Source: CAWJKP01 sp963843465
GTDB lineage: Bacteria > Planctomycetota > Planctomycetia > Pirellulales > Thermoguttaceae
Length of the DNA stretch: 64,000 nt
Direction: 5' to 3'
Assembly: GCA_963843465.1 (NCBI GenBank)
Contig: CAWJKP010000008.1
Span: 62,001-126,000, forward strand
Both the position numbers and the translations under genes were made by a program. The notes under the pieces are model-generated. The model had not been told where the DNA came from. It did not search any database and saw only the letters and a program-made list of their open reading frames with translations. Shown piece after piece: positions 55,141-63,400 of the stretch (position 1 is the first letter of the stretch; every line of letters starts with the position of its first letter).

Positions 55141-57245
55141 ATGGCAACGATTTCCGAAGCACTGGCGATTGCCATCCAGCACCATCAAGCCGGCCGGCTG
55201 CAAGCTGCCGAGGAGATCTACCGGCAGATTCTCGCGGTCCAGCCGAATCAGGCCGACGCTTGGCATCTTCTGGGCGTGATTGCTCACCAGAGGGGCAAGC
55301 ACGAGATTGCCGTCGAGTACCTTGGACGCGCGATCGGGTTGGAAGGCAGTACGGCTGCCTTCTATAACACCTTGGGGGAAGTGCATCGTGCCTTGCGCAG
55401 GGCCCCCGAAGCGATGGCCTGCTACCGCCGGGCATTGGAACTGAAGCCGGACTTCGCCGAGGCATACTACAACCTGGGCGTTGCCTTGAAGGACCAGGGG
55501 AAGCTGGACGAAGCGGTCGCCTGTTACCGCCGGGCGCTGGAGTTGAAGTCGGATTTTGCCGAGGCGCACAACAACCTGGGCAATGCGTTGAAGGACCAGG
55601 GGAAACTGGACGAGGCGGTCGCCTGCTACCGCCGCACATCCGAGCTGAAGCCGCGTGATGCTGAGGCGCACTACAACCTGGGCAATCTGTTGAACGACCA
55701 GCAAAAGCTGGACGAAGCGATCGCCTGCTACCGCCGGGCATTGGAGCTGAAGCCGGACTTTGCCGGCGGACTCTACAACCTGGGCAATGCGCTGAAGGAC
55801 CAGGAAAAGCTGGACGAAGCGGTCGCCTGTTACCGCAGGGCGCTGGAGTTGAAGCCGGATTTTGCCGAGGCGCACAACAACCTCGGCGCTGCCTTCGAGG
55901 TCCAGGGGAAGCTGGACGAAGCGGTCGCCTGCTGCCGCCGGGCACTGCTGCTGAAGCCGGACCATGCCGGGGCATACAGCAACCTGGGCAATGCGCTGAA
56001 GGACCAGGGGAAGCTGGAGGAAGCGGTCGCCTGCTACCGCCGGGCAATCGAGCTGAAGCCGGACTATGCGGAGGCCCGCGGCAACCTGGGCATCGCTTTG
56101 GAGGAGACAGGCGATCTTCGGGCGCGGAAGAATGCTTCCGCGCCCTGTTGCGGCACCACGGCCGCTTTGCCTTCGCGCATTACAAATTGGCGGGACTCCT
56201 GGGCGGTAAACTTCCCCAGCAGGATCTGGCTGCGCAGCGTCGCTCGCTGCAGGAAATGGAATTGACGGACGCACAACGGTTGTTGTTGCACTTCGGCCTG
56301 GCCCGAGTGCTGGACGCGCGGGGCGAGTATGCCGAGGCCGCCGAGCACCTCGATCGCGGCAACGCGCTGCAACGGTCCGAGTGGCGCAGGCGCGGCCAGC
56401 AGTACGACCCGATAGCGCACGAGTCTCTCGTCACCCGGATGATCACGGTCTCGACGCCGGATTTCTTCGAGCGCGTCCGCGGCTTCGGCTTGGAAAGCGA
56501 GCTGCCGGTTTTCGTCGTGGGGCTGCCGCGATCCGGCACGACGCTCATCGAGCAGATCCTGGCCAGCCACTCCCAGGTCTTCGGCGCGGGAGAGATCACA
56601 CTGGCCCGCGACACTTGGGCCATGCTCGGTGGACAAGGCGCAGAGTGCACCGAGGGCCTTGGCCGGCTGGACCGCCAGACCGCGGGCCGCCTCGCTGCGC
56701 GGCACCTGGAGAGACTTCGCACGTTCAGTAGCGCAGCGCTTCGCATCGTGGACAAGATGCCGGACAACTACTTGTATCTTGGGTTGTTGGCGAGCCTGTT
56801 TCCTCGGGCGAAATTGATTCATTGCCGCCGCGATCTGCGCGACGTGGCCGTCTCCTGTTGGATGACGCATTTCGAGGAAATTCACTGGGCCAGCGACCAA
56901 CAGCACATGGCGTCACGATTTGAGCAGTACCAACGGCTGATGGAGCACTGGCGGAAGGTCTTGCCGGCGCCCCTGTTGGAAGTGGACTACGAGGAGACGG
57001 TGGCCGATCTGGAAGGCGTTGCGCGAAAGCTCGTGGCCTGGTGCGGCCTGGCGTGGGAGCCGAGTTGCCTGGAGTTCCACCAGGCGAAGCGGCCGGTGAG
57101 GACGGCCAGCGCCGTCCAGGTCCGCCAGCCGGTCTTCAGGACATCGGTGGGCAGATGGAAGCACTATGAGCACGCCCTGGATGGGCTGTTCGCCCGGCTG
57201 GAAAAGGCGGATGCTGGCAACCGCGCGGGCCGCCCGATCTCTTGA
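55141..57245 (+). CDS. TPR-sulfotransferase 2, one-base frameshift
   Basis: About 701 residues when a missing G in a G4 run near 56,118 is restored (GDLR-GAEECFRALLRHHGRF). Architecture equals gene 1: shared N-terminus, about seven 34-residue TPR units (residues 90-320), helical linker, and sulfotransferase domain with VGLPRSGTTLIEQIL, KMPDNYLYLG and LIHCRRDLRDVAVSCW. The catalytic domain is almost identical to gene 1 over long stretches, so the duplication is recent. The TPR numbers differ, as expected from recombination between 102-bp units. The leader is almost the same as that of gene 3. Confidence 0.85.
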
Positions 57246-57251
57246 AACACG

Positions 57252-57280
57252 TTGCGGCTGGCAGGTCCCGTTGTCATAAT
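57252..57280 (+). promoter_or_regulatory. Candidate leaderless promoter of TPR-glycosyltransferase
   Basis: TTGCGG, 17 bases, CATAAT, seven bases, ATG at 57,288: nearly base-for-base the same as the site before gene 2, carried along by the duplication. Again there is no Shine-Dalgarno sequence. Confidence 0.55.
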
Positions 57281-57287
57281 TTGCGTC

Positions 57288-59375
57288 ATGGCAACGATTT
57301 CCGAAGCATTGGCGATTGCCATCCAGCACCATCAAGCCGGCCGGCTGCAAGCCGCCGAGCAGATTTACCGGCAGATTCTCGCGCTCCAGCCGAATCATGC
57401 CGACGCGTGCCATCTTCTCGGTCTGATTGCTTACCAAGCGGGTAAGAACGGGATTGCCGTCGAGTATATTGGACGGGCGATAACTCTGAGTCCCTATGTC
57501 GCAAGCTATCACCTGGACTATGGCAATGCCTTGATGGAGCAGGGGAAGCTGGACGAAGCGATCGCCTGCTACCGCCGGGCGCTGGAACTGAAGCCGGACT
57601 ATGCCGCGGCAAACAGCAACCTGGGTGCCGCCTTCAAGGAGCAGGGGAGTCTGGACGAAGCGATCGCCTGCTACCGCCGGGCATTGGAACTGAAGCCGGA
57701 CTATGCCGAGGCACACAACAACCTGGGTGTTGCCTTGAACGACCAGGGGAAACCGGATGAAGCGGTCGCCTGCTATCGCCGGGCATTGGAACTGAAGCCG
57801 GACTATGCCGAAGCACACAACAACCTGGGCGTTGCCTTGAACGACCAGGGGAATCTGCACGAAGCGGTCGCCTGCTACCGCCGGGCGCTGGAACGGAAGC
57901 CGGACTATGCCGAGGCGCACAACAACCTGGGCAATGCGCTGAAGGACCAGGGGAAGCTGGACGAAGCGGTCGCCTGCTACCGCCGCGCACTGGAATTGAA
58001 GCCGGACTATGCCGAGGCACACAACAACCTGGGCGTTGCCTTGAAGGAGCAGGGGAAGCTGGACGAAGCGGTGGTCTGCTACCGTTGCCTGCTGGAACTG
58101 AAGCCGGACTACGCCGAGGCGCACAACAACCTGGGCAATGCCTTGAACGAGCAGGGCAATCCGGACGAAGCGACCGCCTGCTACCGCCGGGCTCTGGAAC
58201 TGATGCCGGACTATGCCGAGGCGCAGAGCAACCTGGGCAATGCGTTGAAAGACCAGGGGAAGCTCGACGAAGCGATCGCCTGCTACCGCCGGGCTCTCGA
58301 GCTAAAGCCGGACTATGCCGGGGCACACTACAACCTGGGCATTGCCTTGAAGGACCAGGGGAAGCTGGACGAAGCGGTCGCCTGCTACCACCGGGCTCTG
58401 GAACTGAAGCCGGACTATGCCGATGCGCACTTGAATCTATCGCTATCCTCGCTGCTGACCGGGGATTTCCGCCGCGGATGGCCCGAATACCAGTGGCGTT
58501 GGAAAACCAAACGGTGGCAGCAGCGCGACCGTCCACAACCACTCTGGGACGGGCAGCCGCTTCAAGGAAGAACCATCCTGCTCCATGCCGAGCAGGGGCT
58601 GGGAGACACCATCCAGTTCATCCGCTATGCGCCGCTGGTCAAACAGGCCGGGGCAACGGTGCTCGTGGAATGCCAGCAGCCGTTGGTTCGGCTGCTGGCA
58701 GGCTGTCGCGGCGTCGATGCGTTGATCGGGCGGGGAGACGATCTGCCCCCCTATGACGTGCAGGCGCCGCTCTTGAGCCTGCCCGGCATCTTCCGCACGT
58801 CCCTGCAAACGATACCCGTTGATGTTCCCTACCTCTTCGCCGACCCGGGGCTCATCGCGCACTGGCGAGGAGAGTTGGGCCCGATCGCCGGCGCCAGGAT
58901 CGGCATTGCCTGGCGGGGCAATCCAGAACACCGCAACGACCGTACCCGCTCCCTGTCGTTGCGCTGTTTCGAGTCGCTAGCCGGCCTGCCGGGCATCCGC
59001 CTGCTCAGCCTGCAGAAAGGGGCGGGCGCGGAGCAGCTTCAAGAGGCGCGTGACCACTTTCCGGTCACGGACCTCGGCAGCCGCTTGGAAGACTTTATGG
59101 ACACGGCGGCCGTGCTCGCGAATCTGGACCTGGTGATCGCCTGTGATACGGCCGTGGCCCATTTGGCCGGGGCTCTGGGCGCTGCCGTGTGGGTCGCGCT
59201 GCCCTTCGTTCCCGACTGGCGCTGGCTGCTGGATCGCAGCGACAGTCCCTGGTATCCTACCATGCGGCTCTTTCGCCAGAGAACGCCGGGGGATTGGGCC
59301 GGCGTTTTCCAGGAAATCAAGGCAGAGTTGTGCGTGCAACACCGGCCAGGAGGGCAGGCATTTCAACAGGGCTGA
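57288..59375 (+). CDS. TPR protein with GT9-like glycosyltransferase domain
   Basis: A 695-residue protein. Residues 1-70 match the other two TPR genes. About nine 34-residue TPR units (AEAHNNLGVALNDQGKPDEA...) run to about 385. The C-terminal domain differs from genes 1 and 2: WPEYQWRWKTKRWQQRDRPQ then ILLHAEQGLGDTIQFIRYAP, GIAWRGNPEHRNDRTRSLSL, LLSLQKGAGAEQL and DLVIACDTAVAHLAGALGAA fit the glycosyltransferase family 9/ADP-heptose transferase fold, as in TPR-glycosyltransferases of envelope or protein glycosylation. Gene 3 therefore shares the TPR module with a different catalytic head. Its end is two bases from the convergent HAD gene. Confidence 0.82.
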   Translation: MATISEALAIAIQHHQAGRLQAAEQIYRQILALQPNHADACHLLGLIAYQAGKNGIAVEYIGRAITLSPYVASYHLDYGNALMEQGKLDEAIACYRRALELKPDYAAANSNLGAAFKEQGSLDEAIACYRRALELKPDYAEAHNNLGVALNDQGKPDEAVACYRRALELKPDYAEAHNNLGVALNDQGNLHEAVACYRRALERKPDYAEAHNNLGNALKDQGKLDEAVACYRRALELKPDYAEAHNNLGVALKEQGKLDEAVVCYRCLLELKPDYAEAHNNLGNALNEQGNPDEATACYRRALELMPDYAEAQSNLGNALKDQGKLDEAIACYRRALELKPDYAGAHYNLGIALKDQGKLDEAVACYHRALELKPDYADAHLNLSLSSLLTGDFRRGWPEYQWRWKTKRWQQRDRPQPLWDGQPLQGRTILLHAEQGLGDTIQFIRYAPLVKQAGATVLVECQQPLVRLLAGCRGVDALIGRGDDLPPYDVQAPLLSLPGIFRTSLQTIPVDVPYLFADPGLIAHWRGELGPIAGARIGIAWRGNPEHRNDRTRSLSLRCFESLAGLPGIRLLSLQKGAGAEQLQEARDHFPVTDLGSRLEDFMDTAAVLANLDLVIACDTAVAHLAGALGAAVWVALPFVPDWRWLLDRSDSPWYPTMRLFRQRTPGDWAGVFQEIKAELCVQHRPGGQAFQQG

Positions 59376-59377
59376 TC

Positions 59378-60040
59378 TCAAGGCCGGCCGCTCGCCAAGA
59401 GGTCGTCCAGCGTGATCTGTGCAAGGGCGGACCGCACCAGGTCCGCGCCGGCGGCGGCAAGCGCTTCGGGCGAGAAAGTCGTGGCAACGGCGACGCAGCG
59501 CATGCCGGCGGCCTTGGCGGCCTGGACCCCGTGGACGGCATCCTCGACAACGCAACACGCTTCCCCCGGGAACCCCAGCCGACGTGCCGCTTCAAGAAAG
59601 ATGTCAGGATACGGCTTTCGCCGGACGACATCCTCGCCGGTGACGAGGGCCGCAAAAAGATCCGGCGGGACTCCAAGAACGGTCCTCAGGTTCGCCTCGA
59701 CCTTGACCCGGTCCGCGCTGGAGGCGACGGCGCAAGCGATGCCATGCCGGTGCAAGAGCTCCAGCAAAGCCCTGGCGCCGGGAAACGCCCTGCCCATCCC
59801 CGGCAACAGCTTCAGGTACCAATCATAGGTGCGGCGCTTCATTTCCAGGGCATAAGCTTTGCCGTGCAATTCCGCAACCCCGCCCACGTAGCGGTCTTCG
59901 CCTGCGCCGACGAACGGCGCAAGTTCCTCCGGCCGCGCCTGGATGCCGAACTCCGCCAGGGCGCGAATGGCGGCGGCGTTGATGATCGGCTCCGAGTCGA
60001 CCAGCACGCCATCCATGTCAAAAAGCACGGCGCTGTTCAT
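59378..60040 (-). CDS. HAD-superfamily phosphatase, beta-phosphoglucomutase-like
   Basis: A 220-residue protein: motif I FDMDGVLVDS (Asp8, Asp10), motif II AVASSADRVKV, motif III Lys in RRKPYPDIFLEAARRLG and motif IV VVEDAVHGVQAAKAAGM. The helical cap between residues 16 and 85 puts it with phosphoglycolate phosphatase and beta-phosphoglucomutase subfamily I. Substrate cannot be read. I start at ATG 60,040, since the 28 codons upstream are not conserved-looking and MNSAVLFDMDG is a standard beginning. It is convergent with the TPR-glycosyltransferase gene. Confidence 0.85.
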   Translation of the reverse strand: MNSAVLFDMDGVLVDSEPIINAAAIRALAEFGIQARPEELAPFVGAGEDRYVGGVAELHGKAYALEMKRRTYDWYLKLLPGMGRAFPGARALLELLHRHGIACAVASSADRVKVEANLRTVLGVPPDLFAALVTGEDVVRRKPYPDIFLEAARRLGFPGEACCVVEDAVHGVQAAKAAGMRCVAVATTFSPEALAAAGADLVRSALAQITLDDLLASGRP

Positions 60041-60453
60041 CCGTTTGCCTCTGTCTTTATATTCTTGCAACTCTTTAGCAGACTGGAGAAGCGGACCCCT
60101 TCGAGCTTGCTCGATGGTGAACAAGATTGCAAGCTAGCCCGGCTCGCGTCGAGCGTTTCCCCGACCCCACCGGGCTCGCCCCTAATGGCACGAGATTAAG
60201 CTGTAAAGTGTTTGAGATCAGCCGCTTGCGTTTTGTGAACCTGTTCCGAGTCGGAGTCGCCTCAGGCCATCGTTTGTTGGAAAGCAACGACTTAGGTCAA
60301 CTGATACGAGAACTGCGGCAAAACCCAACGCGAAGTCGCAAAACAAGTTACGGCTTAATCTCGTGCCATTAGGGGCAAGCCCGGTGGGGTCGCTCCTCCA
60401 TTCAGCTAAACAGTTACATATTCTTCCTGCCCCCGGGCCAATAATTCGCCGTA
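60041..60453. other. Intergenic region with MITE-like element
   Basis: There is no gene. Its main content is the inverted-repeat element at 60,162-60,392. The left part holds the weak ribosome binding site AGAGG of the HAD gene. Confidence 0.55.
60162..60392. mobile_element. MITE-like element with 45-bp terminal inverted repeats
   Basis: Left arm CGACCCCACCGGGCTCGCCC then CTAATGGCACGAGATTAAGC; the right arm is its complement with about two mismatches in 45 bp. The 140-bp interior has no ORF. I cannot find a clear target duplication. No second copy is in the window, so its mobility is inferred from structure only. Confidence 0.6.
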
Positions 60454-63400
60454 TCAAGGATCGTTGTCGCGTTCCGCCCTGTCGGCGCAACGGGCGGGCG
60501 GCAAGGACGGCTTCAACTCGACCGCCAGCACTTCATACTCGCCGATGGAGTCCAATTCGGCCATAAGGCAATCGCCGTTGCACTGGTAGGCGACCTCGGA
60601 AGGCGTCCAGAGGCGGTGGACGCGGGCCACCGCGAAACCCGGCGGCAACTGCAGCCGGACGCCCACGCGCTCCAGCGGCTGGAAAGCGTCGTCGCGGAAG
60701 CGGCTGTCGCGCTGATGGTTGACCAGGTGCACGAGGAGCCGCCGGGGCTGGCGGAAGTAACTTACGCCCACCATGCCCGGGCTGGTGACTTCAATAGGCA
60801 ACCGGCCGCGCATCAGCCAGCGCACGGCATTGGCGAAGAGCCGCTCGACTTGCGGCGTGAGCTGATAGCATTCCAGCGCGTCGAGCCGGCCCGGCAGGTA
60901 GACCACCCGGCCTTTGCCAAACTCGTGAACGATCGCGGCGGGAACGTCCGGGGCGAGATCGGGCCCGGTCAGCCGCGCGGCGGAGCGGCCCGTGGTCAAG
61001 TCAACCGCAACGTGCGGCTCGGTCTGCTCCAAAGGCGGCAGGCCGGCCAATCCCGCGGCCAGCGGCTGCGCCGGCTCGAACCGCACGCGGCGCGAGGCGG
61101 TCCCCAGCACGCGACGGTAGCGGGCGCCGAAGACGTCAGCCAGCCCGAAGTCCGGCCGGCGGCGCCCTTTCTCGTCGTAGAGCGACGTTTCGTGGCTGGC
61201 GATCAGCCCTCCGCCGGACCGCACGTAGCGGCGCACGGCCTCCACCTGGGCGTCGCTCATGTTCGTCATGTTGGCCAGGCACAGCACTTGGAACTCCGAG
61301 AGATGCTCGTGGAAATGCGGGCGGTGCAGGGTGACCACCGGCAGCGCGGAGCGGGTCAGCGCCGCGTAGGCCCCCACCGCCGGCGCGAGGAAGCGGTCGT
61401 CGTGGTAGCGCACGCCGTCGGCCGTCGGCGTGGCGGCCTGGGTCGGATCCAGACGCACGTCGTGCGCCAAGGCCAGGAACTTCACCGGCGTTGTGGTGGC
61501 GAAGTCGAGGTATTCGGCGTTGCGCCGCATGAAGTCGAACACCGGCTGCATCCCCGGCGTGCTCCAGAAATTCGGGTAGGCGCCGGCCGCCAGACCCTGG
61601 ATCGCCTTGTAACGGGCCTCGGCCGCCGTGAAATGCTCGTGTGGATAGACGTTGAAGAGCACGGGCACGTGAAACACGTTGGAGAAGCCGGCCAGCTCGC
61701 CGCACCTCCAGGCCGTGTGGACCCAAGGCCGCGAGCTGTAAACCTCCGTCAGCGTGGCGTCGTAGTCGGCCGCGCAGGCAGGCTTGGGGTGCGAATGATA
61801 GGCCGTCACCGCCTCCGCCTGGCAGCCCTTGACGGTCTCCGTGAACTCGTGCGTCACTTCCACCAGGCTGCGGTAGAGCATCTGCGTCAAGCGGCGGCAG
61901 TCGAGGTCGTTCTCCACGTCCCCCACCGCTTCCGGATCGCCTCCGTACTCGCCCCAGGTGACGCCCGGGAGGGCGACCCGCGACAGTTTCGCGGCGGGCA
62001 TCTCCACGCCGAACATCTCCCGGTACTTGGCGCGGCAGTGCTCGCAGCAGCATACGTGCGGGCTGAGCCCGTCGACATACAGGCCCGCGGGCCGATAGCG
62101 GGTGAAGATCTCCGTGAGCACGTCGCGGAGAAACTGCCGGTAGCGGGGATGGTTGATGCAGCTGTAGCGCGAGCTGGCGGCGTTGCTGCCGTAGGCCGGC
62201 CCGCACGGCACCGCGCGGCCGTCGGCGTCGCGCACGCTGCAGGCGTCGAACAGGGGATGGCCCTCCCGCAGGCAATTCGGATTCATATAGACGACGATCT
62301 TCACGCCAGTCGAGCGGCCTTCGTCGATGGCCTCGCGGAGATAGTCGAGGCCGCCCAGACCGGGCACGTGCGGCGCCAGGCGGCTTTGGTAGAAGGCGTA
62401 GCCGCCGTAGTAGACGCTCAGGCGAAGCGCAGACCCGCCGTTGGCGGCCACCTGCCGCACCAGCGCGGCGATGTCGCCCGGTTGGCGCCCGGCAATCTCC
62501 TCGTACCACGCATCCTTGGTGTACCACCGCGGGCAGCGCATCCAGTCCGGCAAACGGCTCTTGCCGGCTGCCTGCCACTGCGCATCGGAAATCGCCGGCA
62601 GCGAGACGGCCTGCACGTGAGGAATCGCCGACACGCCGGGCTTGACGGCCAACGCCCGTCCGGCGGCCTTGTCGTCGGGCACGTAGTGCGGATCGCTGGT
62701 CAGGCACAGCGTGTTCAATCGCGGGTTGAACGCCGGTTCCGCCTGTCGCCAGCGAAGCGGGTAGAAGACCGATGCGCCCGCCTCGTGCGCCTGGATGCGA
62801 AGCGTACACGCCCCGGCCGGCAGCTCCAGCCGCAGTCGTCCCGCGCCGGGCGTGCAGGTGGCGCCGTCCCCGTGGCTATCCCAGTGCCATTGCCGGACGC
62901 CCACTCCGCTGCCGCCAAGAACCAGCCGATCAATATCTTTCGGATTGTCGCCTTTCGCTCCGCGAAAGCCGCGTTCTTTCGCGGAGCGAAAGGCGACACT
63001 TGTTTCTGCGCTGGTCCCAAGAACCGGCGCGGCCCCGCCGGACTTTGCCGTCGATGCGCTCACGGCGAACGACTCGGCCCGGCCGCTGGGGTAACGCAGC
63101 CGGGCCCAAAGGTAATAGGTCCCTCCCTGCGGAATGTCGAGGTGGAACTCGGCGAAACTTGCGTCGCCCGGCTGGGCTGGATTGGCAGCGACCGTCGGCA
63201 CGAGGAAGTCGCCCAGTGCCCCGTCTTCGCAGAGGTGCAGCTCCGAGCCGCTGGCCATCAGCGGCGAGCGTTTCACGGCCTGCTCGGCCGCGATCCAAAG
63301 GATGGCCGGCTTTGACGGCTCGGCCGGCGCCGGCGTGCGGTTCTCGTACCATGCAAGCTGGTTCTTGCGGCCGCCGATGACCACCAGGTCCGGCTTGCCG

